A stretch of DNA of 64,000 nucleotides, taken from the NCBI GenBank assembly GCA_030603365.1, contig JAUVXV010000010.1, positions 62,001 through 126,000 on the forward strand. Direction: 5' to 3'. Below the pieces are notes generated by a model. The model searched no databases. It saw only the letters and a program-made list of their open reading frames with translations, and was not told the origin of the DNA. The translations under genes were made by a program, and so were the position numbers. This DNA comes from Candidatus Heimdallarchaeota archaeon (lineage in GTDB: Archaea; Asgardarchaeota; Heimdallarchaeia; Heimdallarchaeales; Heimdallarchaeaceae). Shown one piece after another: positions 51,897-62,685 of this stretch. The stretch's first letter is position 1. Each line of letters starts with the position of its first letter.

Positions 51897-53120
51897 ATGG
51901 GTAGTTCAGAATCTTTAATAGAAAAAATCGCTTCCAAACAACAACAAAGAGGCCTGTTAGCCGATCGTATTAGAACTAAAGAAATGGAAGAAGATGTAAT
52001 TTTAGAAGTTATCAATTTGAAAAAATTCTTTGATATTCCTGTCCCCTTTGAAACCACTTGGTTTATGATTGCCTTTGTTGGTGCAATTGTTTTATTTGCA
52101 TTTTACCAAGCTTATGGATTAATCGCGATTGGTGCAATCATCGTTTTGTACTTTGGTTTGCCTTATGTACCTCCATTCAACAAGAGACCCAGAGTAGCGC
52201 ACCTTAAAGCGGTTGACGGGATTGATCTTCGAATTAAAAAAGGTAGAATTGTAGGCTTGGTTGGTGAATCAGGTTGTGGTAAAAGTACAGCTGCAAAAAC
52301 AATTATCAGGTTACATGAACCTACAGCAGGTGCTGTTTATTTCAAGGGAATTGATATTAACCGTTTAACTTCTGAGGAAATGAAAGAAATCAGAAGACAT
52401 CTGCAGATAGTATTTCAAGACCCATATGCTTCATTAAACCCTCGAGCAACAGCACATGATATTATTATCGAACCTTTTGATATTCATGGAGTAGCTTCTG
52501 GAGATGAAGCCAGTTATCGAGTGCTTACACTTCTGAAAGATGTAGGACTTGCTCCACATCATGCATATCGTTATCCTCACGAATTTAGTGGGGGACAAAG
52601 ACAGAGATTAGGGATTGCAAGAGCATTAGCTTTAGAACCTGATTTCATTGTAATGGACGAACCAGTCTCAAACCTAGATGTATCAGTTCGAGCTGCTATT
52701 ATTCAGCTAATTCTCGAACTTCAAAGAAAAATGGGTTTGACCTACTTATTCATTGCTCATGATTTATCTCTAGTTAAAATCCTCTGTGATGAGGTTAATG
52801 TAATGTATTTAGGAAAAATTATGGAAGCAGGAACTAGTGATGAAATCTTTGAGTCTATGATGCATCCTTATACCAAGGCTCTAATCTCAGCAGTACCTAT
52901 TGCTGATCCTACCAAACGTTCAAAGAAAATCTTCCTTACTGGAGATATTCCAACTCCAATTAATCCCCCACCAGGATGCAAATTCCAAACAAGATGTCCT
53001 CTAGTATCGGATGTATGTCGTGTTGAGGAGCCCATAGCTAGATGGTATTCTGAGTCTCATGTCGCATACTGTCATAACATTGAAGGGGGCGAGGAAAATC
53101 CCGACTTCTTCATACAATAA
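51897..53120 (+). CDS. dppF: Oligopeptide ABC transporter ATP-binding protein DppF with membrane-hairpin insertion
   Basis: From the ATG at 51897 the protein is 407 residues, longer than the usual 320-340. The first strand VILEVINLKKFF is followed not by the short loop of DppF but by about 50 residues with two hydrophobic segments, TWFMIAFVGAIVLFAFYQAY (54-73) and GLIAIGAIIVLYFGLPY (74-90). The fold then resumes at VAHLKAVDGIDLRIKKG. Walker A is GESGCGKST, the signature FSGGQRQRL, Walker B IVMDEPVSNLD, and the end has CKFQTRCPLVSDVC. AGGTGA lies 5 nt before the ATG, favouring it over a GTG at 51888. Except for the insertion the ATPase looks intact. Confidence 0.92.
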   Translation: MGSSESLIEKIASKQQQRGLLADRIRTKEMEEDVILEVINLKKFFDIPVPFETTWFMIAFVGAIVLFAFYQAYGLIAIGAIIVLYFGLPYVPPFNKRPRVAHLKAVDGIDLRIKKGRIVGLVGESGCGKSTAAKTIIRLHEPTAGAVYFKGIDINRLTSEEMKEIRRHLQIVFQDPYASLNPRATAHDIIIEPFDIHGVASGDEASYRVLTLLKDVGLAPHHAYRYPHEFSGGQRQRLGIARALALEPDFIVMDEPVSNLDVSVRAAIIQLILELQRKMGLTYLFIAHDLSLVKILCDEVNVMYLGKIMEAGTSDEIFESMMHPYTKALISAVPIADPTKRSKKIFLTGDIPTPINPPPGCKFQTRCPLVSDVCRVEEPIARWYSESHVAYCHNIEGGEENPDFFIQ

Positions 53121-53233
53121 TTTTCCTTATTTTTCTTTTCCTTTTTCTCTTTAAACTAAAACAAGATTTATTTAGTCTAATTTAGAGTATAAGATAACAT
53201 TGTACTAGTACTTACTACTGTGAGGAAATAACC

Positions 53234-53986
53234 ATGAGTAGAGTAAATCTTGAATCAGCTCAAAATAATATTGAGCGGTTATCAAATAACCTTAATGAAT
53301 TGCAGCAAATTCTTTCTAGTAAAACGGATGAGTTGAATGTTAAAATTAGAGAATTCAATGATGTGCTCTCTTCCTTCTCCAGAGAAGCAGAAGAGAAAAA
53401 TCAATCCATCAATAGTTTAGAAGAAATAAAGAGTAAGAATAATGAAGAGTTGGAACAACTTAACAAGGATCTCCAAGAATTAACTTACAGAAAGGATGTT
53501 TTACAATCAGAAATAGCAAGTAAACGGAAGGATATTGAACAAATATCTGCTCTAGTTCTTGAAAGAGAAAAAACAAATACAGAAGCTAATCTACAAGTAG
53601 ATTCTCTCACTGAAAGAGTAGCTAATTTCAATAGAAAAGTGGAAGAGTTTGAAGTTCTAACAAACGCTTTAGTAGAAGAAACTAAAGAACAAACTAGAAC
53701 AAGGGAAATTAAAAATGCTGAGCTGTCAGAACAGTATACTAGAATAATCTCACGTTCTAAAGCTTTGCAATATCTTGTCAAAAAAGATATCATCTCACTA
53801 CCTGAAATTCAAGTTATTAGGAGTTTAAATACACCAGGCATTGATACAATTGATAATCTTCGTAAAACATCCGGTGTTTCGGAAGATATTATTCGTAAAA
53901 TTCTACAAGATTTAGACCGACGAGAAGTCATTGCTTTCAATCCATCTACTGGAAAAATTCAGGTTCTAACAAGGATAGATATTTAG
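53234..53986 (+). CDS. Coiled-coil protein with C-terminal winged helix (A)
   Basis: A coiled coil runs from about residue 5 to 170 (ELQQILSSKTDELNVKIREF, QLNKDLQELTYRKDVLQSEI). The last 75 residues look like a winged helix: LVKKDIISLPEIQVIRSLNT, NLRKTSGVSEDIIRKILQDL and DRREVIAFNPSTGKIQVL. The next gene encodes a protein of the same length (250) and layout, so the two probably form a heterodimer. The order of long coil then winged helix recalls ESCRT-II-like or kinetochore-like adaptors, though sequence similarity is not evident. The ATG follows GTGAGG at a suitable distance. Confidence 0.65.
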   Translation: MSRVNLESAQNNIERLSNNLNELQQILSSKTDELNVKIREFNDVLSSFSREAEEKNQSINSLEEIKSKNNEELEQLNKDLQELTYRKDVLQSEIASKRKDIEQISALVLEREKTNTEANLQVDSLTERVANFNRKVEEFEVLTNALVEETKEQTRTREIKNAELSEQYTRIISRSKALQYLVKKDIISLPEIQVIRSLNTPGIDTIDNLRKTSGVSEDIIRKILQDLDRREVIAFNPSTGKIQVLTRIDI

Positions 53987-53997
53987 GAGGAAAGAAG

Positions 53998-54750
53998 ATG
54001 TCAATAGAAAAATTAAATGAAATATTAAGTGAGTTAAAAAGAGGAATAGAAGAATTATCTTCACGCTCTTCATCTGTTGTTGCTAACTCTAATGTCACCA
54101 TCGAATCAATAACTGATGATGTGAGAGTTGTTCCTGAATATCTTCTATCACTTCAAAATACTATAAATGAGTTGCAAAAAAGCAATTCTGAACTAGAAGA
54201 AAAGAGAATGACAACTAAACAGTCCATTGATACAGTTACCACTGAAATTGAAATAAATGAAAGCAACAAAACTGATCTTTCAGAAGCCGAAATCAAGAAA
54301 AGAACTTACAAAGATGAGCTAGATCGAAAAATACTCGAATTTCAACAGAAGAACACGCAACTTGAAGCTGAATTCAATGAGACTGGAGCTCTAGCATCTA
54401 AAAAAGAACAAGAGTATAATCAAATACAGATTGATTCAAAGGAAGAAATAGAACGCTTAGATCAGAAAATCGATGAAGCTACTGCTAGAGTACAACAAGC
54501 TGAAGCAGAAAATAAGCTGATTGTGTATCTTATGGACGCTGGTTTAATGGATGTTCCTGAAGCTGAAGTTGTTTCAATCATAGCCTCATATCCTGATGGT
54601 TTAAAGATTGATGAGATTAAACAAAAGGTCAATATGCCACCTGTAAGAGTTCAACCAACGATCAATAATCTTTTAGAAACTGTGATAGAATATGATGCAT
54701 TATCAGATTCCTATAGAATTTTGGATATAATTAAGAAAGAGTTAGTATAG
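53998..54750 (+). CDS. Coiled-coil protein with C-terminal winged helix (B)
   Basis: The 250-residue product parallels the preceding gene: a coiled coil at about residues 60-175 (TINELQKSNSELEEKRMTTK, EEIERLDQKIDEATARVQQA) and a winged-helix end (LIVYLMDAGLMDVPEAEVVS, GLKIDEIKQKVNMPPVRVQP, TINNLLETVIEYDALSDSYR). AGGAGG lies 7 nt before its ATG and only 11 bp separate the genes, so synthesis is clearly coupled. The winged helices may contact DNA or protein. They are paralogues in layout, with low identity by eye. Confidence 0.65.
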   Translation: MSIEKLNEILSELKRGIEELSSRSSSVVANSNVTIESITDDVRVVPEYLLSLQNTINELQKSNSELEEKRMTTKQSIDTVTTEIEINESNKTDLSEAEIKKRTYKDELDRKILEFQQKNTQLEAEFNETGALASKKEQEYNQIQIDSKEEIERLDQKIDEATARVQQAEAENKLIVYLMDAGLMDVPEAEVVSIIASYPDGLKIDEIKQKVNMPPVRVQPTINNLLETVIEYDALSDSYRILDIIKKELV

Positions 54751-54783
54751 ACTTTTTCTTTTATTTTATTTCTTTAAAAAAAA

Positions 54784-54803
54784 TAAGACTAGACATAGTC
54801 TTA
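54784..54803. terminator. Hairpin after the coiled-coil pair
   Basis: TAAGACTA-GACA-TAGTCTTA is a perfect 8-bp stem with a GACA loop, 34 bp past the last stop. A pyrimidine-rich run with many T precedes it (54753-54775), the more usual archaeal terminator. The hairpin may be a 3'-end stabiliser. Confidence 0.45.
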
Positions 54804-54889
54804 AGCAATATTTGCCCTATTCTCGTCAGTAATGTACATTTTATTTATGTGTGAATTTATTTCCAAAATACATATTTTCAGAGTGATAG

Positions 54890-56302
<1,413 letters not shown>

Positions 56303-56327
56303 TTAATTGAAAGATAGGAATAACCTA

Positions 56328-59303
56328 TCATTCTTTTTTATCTTCTTTTTTAATTATCATTCCTTCTCTATTTTGAGCATCTATTCTGACAATTAAAGGT
56401 TGATTTAATCTAACATGGGTCACATATTTGAGCTCTTTCTCTGGTTTCTTAGCTTGCAACCATTCCCAATCAATGAAATGGTTCTGAGCTGTATGTTTAA
56501 TATGGAAATAACCAATATTTGCTGTAACAATATTGTGGAAAAAATGTGTCCCTTGAGAAAAATCAACTAGAAAATTATCTAAGGAAGTTTCAATAATTGC
56601 CCTTGCACCGTTGATATTATTCCATTTAACAGGGATGCCTAGGAAACGATCTGCGGTCCCCCAACGACCAAACCCAATGAGAAGATAAGGTTTATTTTCT
56701 TTAGTTAATATTGAATTTAGTTCGTCTATCTCAGCTACAATTTCTTCTGTTTGAGTTTTATCAAATGTTTCAGGTTTTACATAAATAACATCTGAAATGT
56801 CTTTTCTTAATAAATTTCCAGACACATGGTTTGAATAAGCAAGCACTTGACTTACATCCACAGAAGTGTAATCTTCAGTCAAAAGAACTTCTTGTTGCAA
56901 AAATGGACGTATTTGAAGAATAGAAAAAATGTTTTTTTCGCCTGGGGAATTCTTAAAAGTTCCAGCGAACTCAATTTCTATTGAGGATCCAAGAGATCTT
57001 TCTCCAAGTGTTAAAATCCGAGTAAGAAGTTTAGCTAGAGGAAAAATATCATATTTTAATTGCTGACTAAAGGTAATTACCGGAGATCCTTCACCATAAA
57101 AACCTTCTCTTAGAGATTCAGATTCAAAATCATAGGAATCAGCTATATTAGTTAAAGTTCCATCCTTAATCCCATCAGCTAGATTAAATCTTTGTATGTA
57201 AGGGTCATCTTTTAGAATATCAAATTCCCTTTTTGTTAGATCAATTGCATAATAGTATTTTTGACTCTGCTCTAGAAGTATATCAGGGGTTGAGAAAAAG
57301 TTTATTTTGGGATACTTTGGACAAAACCTTACAGATGATTCTCCTTCAACTATTGTCTTTCCTAGCCCTAAAGCGATATGTGCTATACGATCCTCAGGTT
57401 TCATATAATCTCCAAAGGGATAGTAATTGTATGAAGAAGCTGTTCCAGAAAAGTCTGGGTAAAAACGATTATTATGTTGTCGTCCAACAACTTCTTGAAT
57501 TACAACTGCCATTTTAGATTCTTCGACTGTCTGTTGAATAGTCTCTGCATAGGATTTTGCAAGTTCCAGAAATTGTGATGCATATACCAATTTAATCGCG
57601 GTACAAAGTTGTTTAATTCTGTCTTTATCACTTGCTTGATTATTAGGAATCATATATGTATCAAAAATACCAGCAAAGGGTTGATACGCAGAGTCTTCGA
57701 GAAGGCTAGATGATCTAACTGCCAAAGGTCCTTTAAGGTCATTCAACAAAAACAACAAGTCTTTTTGAATACTTTTAGAAAGTTTTGCTTCAACGAATCT
57801 TTTTCGGATTGCATCATCACTATTTTTAGATAAAGCAAATTCATAGAGATTATTTTCTTCCATAAATTTATCATATTCGTCCGTTCCGATGACAATTGTT
57901 CTTGGAATTTCAATAGAGACATCTTCAAATTCTGATTCAACCATAAAAGAATTCAATATGAACATTAGAAAAGCAATTCCTCTACCTTTACCACCTAGAG
58001 ATCCAGGACGCAAACGTAGAAAAAGAATTTCAGGATGGTAATTCTCATAAGCGAAATCGTTGATTACCCCTTTGGTTTTTTCACGAACTATTTTATTGAT
58101 TGTTTGCAGTAAAAATGCCTTAAGTTCTTCTTTAGTGAATTCAGATACTTTTCTAGGTTTAAGAGTCTCAGCAATATCAAATTCTCCTCTCGCATGTAAC
58201 CAATGTGAGAAATGATCATTTTTTCCATGAAAAACAAGACATTCCAAAGACACTTCGGATATTTTATTGTAAAATGTTATTACATCATTAGCTTTACCTA
58301 AAACCTCTCCATCTTGATTTTTAAAAATAAAATCACCAAATCCCACATAGCCAAGAAGCCATTTACGCAAATCCCAAATCATTCCATGAGATCGTTTATG
58401 AATGTAATAACAGCCCATTTCCTCTGCTTCTTCTCTATAAATTTCTTTACTTGATTGAAGAACTATTGGGAGATTAATGTTTTCTTCTTTAATTTTTTTA
58501 GCAAATAAGAAACCAGCATTTTTATTGAGTTTACCATCAACAGGGAACTCGATATCAGAAATTACACCCATCAAATAATCTTTGTATTTTTCATAATATG
58601 TAAGAGCTTCTTCATAGGTTTCTGCTAGAAGAATTTTAGGTCTCACTCTCATTTTCAAAAGATCTTGATAATCATTGGTTCCTTCAGTTAGTAAACGATG
58701 AGTTTGTCTCATAATTTCCCCATAGATTTCAGGTAAAAGGAGTGAATAGAAACGGGTAGAGTCGTCAACAAAGATAAAAACTCTAACATTGCCTTTCTGT
58801 GTGTCATAATCTGCATTAAACTTATCTTCAAGGTGTTTAATAATTGCAACGAAGATTTTAGAATCACCGTTCCATACAAAAACACGGTCAATACCTTTCC
58901 TCTTTTCAAATTCAGGAAGATATTTTATTTCAACTACACTGTTTAATAATAGAATTACAGGAATATCTTGAATTGATTTCACATTAGCTCCAAAAGAGAA
59001 AGCATCCATATCACCTAGTCGTCTCATGGTTATAACCAAATCAAACTCCCTTTCTTCTAATAAGTCTAGAGCTTCATTTGCCGAAGAAACACGAGTGATT
59101 CTAGGTAAGGTTCTGAGATTGAGACTTTGAAACTCTTCGTAGATTTGATCAGACAGACGACCATCTTCTTCGAGCATAAAACTATCATAGATACTCGAAA
59201 CAAGAAGAACATTTCTCATTCTGATATTCATTAACTCATGAAATATTTTGTACTTAGGTTTATATTCAAGAAAGAAGCTTTCTGCATCTTGGTGTGAAGA
59301 CAA
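56328..59303 (-). CDS. Receiver-like domains fused to PEP synthase/PPDK nucleotide-binding domain
   Basis: Residues about 30-140 form a degenerate receiver (RNVLLVSSIYDSFMLEEDGR, with M where the phosphoacceptor Asp sits in DLVITMRR). A second receiver at about 170-320 keeps an Asp in GVISDIEFPVDG. The rest, about 440-900, has PPDK/PEP-synthase N-domain marks (PGSLGGKGRGIAFL, GPLAVRSSSLLEDSAYQPFA, GLGKTIVEGESSVRF), but no phosphohistidine or PEP-binding domain follows. A strand end LLIGFGRWGTADRFLGIPV closes it. Proteins of this length and layout are familiar from Bacteroidetes. GGAGGT stands 6 nt before the TTG start at 59303 and decides it. It converges on gdhA. Confidence 0.85.
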   Translation of the reverse strand: MSSHQDAESFFLEYKPKYKIFHELMNIRMRNVLLVSSIYDSFMLEEDGRLSDQIYEEFQSLNLRTLPRITRVSSANEALDLLEEREFDLVITMRRLGDMDAFSFGANVKSIQDIPVILLLNSVVEIKYLPEFEKRKGIDRVFVWNGDSKIFVAIIKHLEDKFNADYDTQKGNVRVFIFVDDSTRFYSLLLPEIYGEIMRQTHRLLTEGTNDYQDLLKMRVRPKILLAETYEEALTYYEKYKDYLMGVISDIEFPVDGKLNKNAGFLFAKKIKEENINLPIVLQSSKEIYREEAEEMGCYYIHKRSHGMIWDLRKWLLGYVGFGDFIFKNQDGEVLGKANDVITFYNKISEVSLECLVFHGKNDHFSHWLHARGEFDIAETLKPRKVSEFTKEELKAFLLQTINKIVREKTKGVINDFAYENYHPEILFLRLRPGSLGGKGRGIAFLMFILNSFMVESEFEDVSIEIPRTIVIGTDEYDKFMEENNLYEFALSKNSDDAIRKRFVEAKLSKSIQKDLLFLLNDLKGPLAVRSSSLLEDSAYQPFAGIFDTYMIPNNQASDKDRIKQLCTAIKLVYASQFLELAKSYAETIQQTVEESKMAVVIQEVVGRQHNNRFYPDFSGTASSYNYYPFGDYMKPEDRIAHIALGLGKTIVEGESSVRFCPKYPKINFFSTPDILLEQSQKYYYAIDLTKREFDILKDDPYIQRFNLADGIKDGTLTNIADSYDFESESLREGFYGEGSPVITFSQQLKYDIFPLAKLLTRILTLGERSLGSSIEIEFAGTFKNSPGEKNIFSILQIRPFLQQEVLLTEDYTSVDVSQVLAYSNHVSGNLLRKDISDVIYVKPETFDKTQTEEIVAEIDELNSILTKENKPYLLIGFGRWGTADRFLGIPVKWNNINGARAIIETSLDNFLVDFSQGTHFFHNIVTANIGYFHIKHTAQNHFIDWEWLQAKKPEKELKYVTHVRLNQPLIVRIDAQNREGMIIKKEDKKE

Positions 59304-59692
59304 TATTTAACCTCCTAATCAAAGAAAGTACTTATAGTAAGAAATACTGGTTCCTCTAATTTAAATATGTTGAACAAAAATAAAAAAAATGAGAGATTTC
59401 TCATTTATTTTGCTAGTGTTTAATCATCATGACTCTTCTGAAGAACGACATAATACAAGAGAAATTCAGCGTCTATAAAATATTTATGCAGAAGAATCTA
59501 GCATATAAGGAAAACAGAAAACCACCAATTTGCGATATTTTTCCATTCTTTGCTAGTTTGGGGGGGTTTATATTAACCATTCCAATTATTGGAAGATTCC
59601 GAAAAAATTTTTAATGTCTAAACTTCTCATTTAAGTAGAGCTAACTTAACTTATTTATGCTAAGTTGAGAATAAAAGTGTGATGTGCTAACA
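59304..59692. promoter_or_regulatory. Intergenic region with operator before the multi-HTH gene
   Basis: A dyad AACTTA-N7-TAAGTT is at 59648-59666, with an extra AACTTA at 59643-59648, about 30 bp before the HTH gene start and over a TTTATG TATA-like core. A 15-bp palindrome TTCCAATTATTGGAA is at 59580-59594. A frame of 61 codons at 59429-59614 has no coding features I trust. The left part carries the promoter of the minus-strand receiver protein gene. Confidence 0.45.
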
Positions 59693-60349
59693 ATGGAACC
59701 AGATAATAGAGGAAATGACACTTTAATCCATGAAGATGATTTCCTTGATTCAAGCGTTATTGTTCCATTGTCTCAGAGGGATGCTTTAATCATTGAAATG
59801 TATGAAGATGGTTTGTCTACGTATGAAATTGCTTTAGAATTAGAACTAAACAGACACACAGTTTCCAGAGTTCTTAAGGAGAATAAAATAGAAACAAGAA
59901 CTATTGCGGATTACCATAAACTCAAACATGAAGATATTGAATTACTTTTTAAAGAAGGAAAAACTAAACACGAGATCTCAAAAGAATTAGGATTAACTTA
60001 TTACACAGTAAGAAAAGTTCTGGAAGATAAAGGACTAATATTGAACAAGAAAGACAGAGAATCCGTTGCAATTGCTCGATATATTCAAATGAAGAATAAA
60101 GGGTATGAAAATGGATACATTGCTGTTTTTTTGGATTTATCTGAAAAGCAATTAAATAAGCTAGTACGTAATTCAGGTGTTAATGTTACGGCTGTCAGGC
60201 ATAGAACAAAGGATATTGAAGTTTTACCTGAAATCGTACTTCAAAAATTGCAAGGAATGTCTATAAGTGAAATTTCGATGAAATATGAGATAGATATTGT
60301 TTTAGTTCGAGAAATTTTGTATGAATTTGGTTTAAGCAATCAAAAATAA
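59693..60349 (+). CDS. Multi helix-turn-helix regulator
   Basis: The 218-residue protein has at least three successive helix-turn-helix units: MYEDGLSTYEIALELELNRH (then TVSRVLKENKI), FKEGKTKHEISKELGLTYYT (then VRKVLEDKG), and LQGMSISEISMKYEIDIVLV (then REILYEFGL). A degenerate unit lies between (NGYIAVFLDLSEKQLNKLVR). The units resemble the HTH of resolvases and transposases but no catalytic domain follows, so it is probably a DNA-binding regulator that reads a long or repeated site. The dyad immediately upstream suggests self-regulation. The ATG at 59693 is preferred to a GTG at 59684. Confidence 0.72.
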   Translation: MEPDNRGNDTLIHEDDFLDSSVIVPLSQRDALIIEMYEDGLSTYEIALELELNRHTVSRVLKENKIETRTIADYHKLKHEDIELLFKEGKTKHEISKELGLTYYTVRKVLEDKGLILNKKDRESVAIARYIQMKNKGYENGYIAVFLDLSEKQLNKLVRNSGVNVTAVRHRTKDIEVLPEIVLQKLQGMSISEISMKYEIDIVLVREILYEFGLSNQK

Positions 60350-60518
60350 GCTTCAATACTGATGTGATTGTAATCTTTTTTCAGGCAAATTTTGTCTATA
60401 GAATAAGAATAATCTTATTGATTATTGTATTATAATTCAAATTTATTTAAATATAAGATAAATTATAAGATAATTAGTTTAATGTAAAATTAACAAAAAA
60501 AGAATTTTAGGTGATAAA

Positions 60519-60887
60519 ATGGGCAAACTTGGAAAATCTATAACTCGTCTTATCTTCTTGGGCATTTTTGGTTCTTGGTTTGTTTTTACAATTTGGGGTA
60601 TTAGTTATTGGAATGATCCTACTAGTTTTGTACCTCATGTAACAACTATTGCTTTGATGTATGTGCCACTCTTCATTGGAATGTTTATCCTATTCATAAT
60701 AGGTGTGGTAATAGGAGCAATTCCTAAGGGTAAAAAGAAGAAGAAAGAAGAAAAGGAAGCTGAGAAAAAAATATCTAAAGAATTTAAAGACTTAAAGGAT
60801 ATTAAAGACTTTAAAGAGCTTAAGGAATTTATACCTGACGAATGGAAAGAGAAGTTCAAGAAATTTGTTGAAAGTCAAGAAAAATAA
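60519..60887 (+). CDS. Small membrane protein with basic/acidic tail
   Basis: The 122-residue protein has two transmembrane helices (LIFLGIFGSWFVFTIWGISY and LMYVPLFIGMFILFIIGVVI). A Lys/Glu-rich cytosolic tail contains GKKKKKEEKEAEKKISKEFK and then FKDLKDIKDFKELKEF-like heptads that may form a helix. AGGTGAT lies 4 nt before the ATG, a clear ribosome-binding site. No family is recognised. The tail could recruit a partner to the membrane. The next gene, an SF2 helicase, starts 51 bp downstream. Confidence 0.7.
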   Translation: MGKLGKSITRLIFLGIFGSWFVFTIWGISYWNDPTSFVPHVTTIALMYVPLFIGMFILFIIGVVIGAIPKGKKKKKEEKEAEKKISKEFKDLKDIKDFKELKEFIPDEWKEKFKKFVESQEK

Positions 60888-60938
60888 TATGATTCACGGG
60901 GTTTTAGAAATTCTTTAAAAGAGAAAAAGAAAAGTATC

Positions 60939-62573
60939 TTGAAAAGAATGGACATCCCTGTTGAGTTTGAAAACAAAATTGAAGAATTAACAATAGAAAA
61001 AAGAGATTATCAGTTAGCTGCTGTAAAAGAGATAATGGAAGCTTTACCCGATAACTCTATTCTGTTGAATTATCCTTATGGAACAGGAAAAACCATAGTT
61101 GCACTTTTATCTTTCTTAGCTGTAAAAATCCACAAACCTAATGCAAAATTCATTTTTACCTCCGCACGAGAAGCAGCAGGTCTACGCTGCCGTCAAGCAT
61201 TGGAAATGGGTAAGAAATTCGGATATATTGAGAATCTTGGTTATTTGTATGACCCAACTGGGAAGGGATTGAGTTTAAGACAGAAAAGTAAGATGTACGA
61301 AGCATCTACAGTAATATTTTCTCCCATTACTTCTCTGATGAACGACTATTTTGAAATTAAAACAAAACTCCGAATAAATATTCTTGAAAACATTGACATA
61401 TGTGTTATTGATGAAGCGACTGATATTTTAGCAAGAGATATGTCTGGTTTTCGTCAAAGTAAATATTTTGAAGGGTTGTTCAAATTAAGAGAAAAAGGCT
61501 ACAAATTCCCTATTTTAGGATTATCCGGAACAAGAGATAAACAAAGAGCTAGTGCAATACTTAGGCTATTAGGTAAGGATACTCTGATGATGCAAAGACT
61601 TGATTTATCTCCTTATGAGACTGTAACAAAGATTCATAAAATTAGGAGAGAAGATTACATTAAGATTGATCAACAGATTTCTACACAATTAACAAAACCA
61701 ATAGAAATAATACAAAAAGCTCTTGGTGAAAAACTTTCGCGTTTAGAAATAATAAAGATGTCATACAGTGGAGCTTTAGAAAAATTAGAAAGAATTAACC
61801 AATTTCCTGGAAAACTGGGGAAGTATCAAATAAAAGATGAGGAAACTAAAAGTGAACTTATACTTGCTTTTCGAAGATTATTCAAATTTAGTCATTCAAG
61901 ACTGCTCTTACTCGAATCTACACCCGGTGAATTTCTTAAATACATTGAAAAAGATGATAATAAGGATATTTTCAAGAGTATTATTGAACATAGTAAAGAA
62001 TTGATCACCTACAGAGTTGATCTTCCCAAATACGAAAATCCCGAAGAAAAAGTTACTCGAGCATTAGTACATCCTAAAGTCTATACTGCTATTGATATCA
62101 TCCATGAACATCTATTCAGAGGAGCAAAAGTACTCATATTTACCAGATATCTAGCTTTAGGAAATTATTTGCATAGACTTCTACACAATCTTGGTTTTCC
62201 TGAAGTTAAATATTTATCAGGTCAGAGTACGGAAGATAACAGAAGGATTACTCTAAAGAACTTCGATGAGGGAAATGTGAATGTGTTAATCTTCACACCT
62301 CTTGGTGGTAGAGGATTGAATCTGGAAGCAGCAGATGTTGTAATTCATTTAGATATTACAACAAACATAGATGACATGATTCAAAGAAGGGAAAGAGCGA
62401 GAGGGTGTATAGAATATGTTCTAGTTCTAGAGGAAACAAGTGAAGAAGGAAAAATAAAGGATTATAAGAAATTAATAGAAGAAGATGATGATGAAGAGGG
62501 AGAAAAACAAGATGGGGAAGAAGAACAACTAGAAGGAGAAGAAGAATCTTCTGAAAATGTGCAAGAATCATGA
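60939..62573 (+). CDS. SF2 helicase (DEAT box) with acidic tail
   Basis: The 544-residue protein has a Q-like RDYQ, motif I NYPYGTGKT, motif Ia FIFTSAREAAGL, motif II VIDEATD, motif III LGLSGTRD, motif IV KVLIFTRYLALG, motif V FTPLGGRGLNLE and motif VI QRRERARG. A helical insertion sits between the two RecA domains (about 235-390). This layout resembles Hef/FANCM and ERCC-like SF2 enzymes, but the nuclease or HhH parts of Hef are absent. The last 45 residues are almost all Glu/Asp. It probably unwinds or remodels branched DNA or RNA. A strong hairpin-plus-T terminator follows. Confidence 0.88.
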   Translation: MKRMDIPVEFENKIEELTIEKRDYQLAAVKEIMEALPDNSILLNYPYGTGKTIVALLSFLAVKIHKPNAKFIFTSAREAAGLRCRQALEMGKKFGYIENLGYLYDPTGKGLSLRQKSKMYEASTVIFSPITSLMNDYFEIKTKLRINILENIDICVIDEATDILARDMSGFRQSKYFEGLFKLREKGYKFPILGLSGTRDKQRASAILRLLGKDTLMMQRLDLSPYETVTKIHKIRREDYIKIDQQISTQLTKPIEIIQKALGEKLSRLEIIKMSYSGALEKLERINQFPGKLGKYQIKDEETKSELILAFRRLFKFSHSRLLLLESTPGEFLKYIEKDDNKDIFKSIIEHSKELITYRVDLPKYENPEEKVTRALVHPKVYTAIDIIHEHLFRGAKVLIFTRYLALGNYLHRLLHNLGFPEVKYLSGQSTEDNRRITLKNFDEGNVNVLIFTPLGGRGLNLEAADVVIHLDITTNIDDMIQRRERARGCIEYVLVLEETSEEGKIKDYKKLIEEDDDEEGEKQDGEEEQLEGEEESSENVQES

Positions 62574-62590
62574 ATATCTATAAGAAGTGT

Positions 62591-62637
62591 AAAGGGAGGG
62601 AAGAAGAGAGAAGAGAACAATCTCCCTCCCTTTTTTT
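62591..62637 (+). terminator. Intrinsic-type terminator after the helicase gene
   Basis: AAAGGGAGGGA (62591-62601) pairs with TCCCTCCCTTT (62623-62633), and the T-run continues to 62637. An 11-bp GC-rich stem directly before T7 is like a bacterial rho-independent terminator and stands out in this AT-rich archaeal sequence. Confidence 0.8.
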
Positions 62638-62685
62638 GGTTTGCTTAAATACTAGACTCAGCGATTTCTCGCATAGTCAGCGTCA

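Noticed and set aside
59429..59614. 61-codon plus-strand frame before the HTH gene
   Set aside because: No ribosome-binding site, no family pattern, and composition like intergenic DNA; the operator-like dyad follows it.
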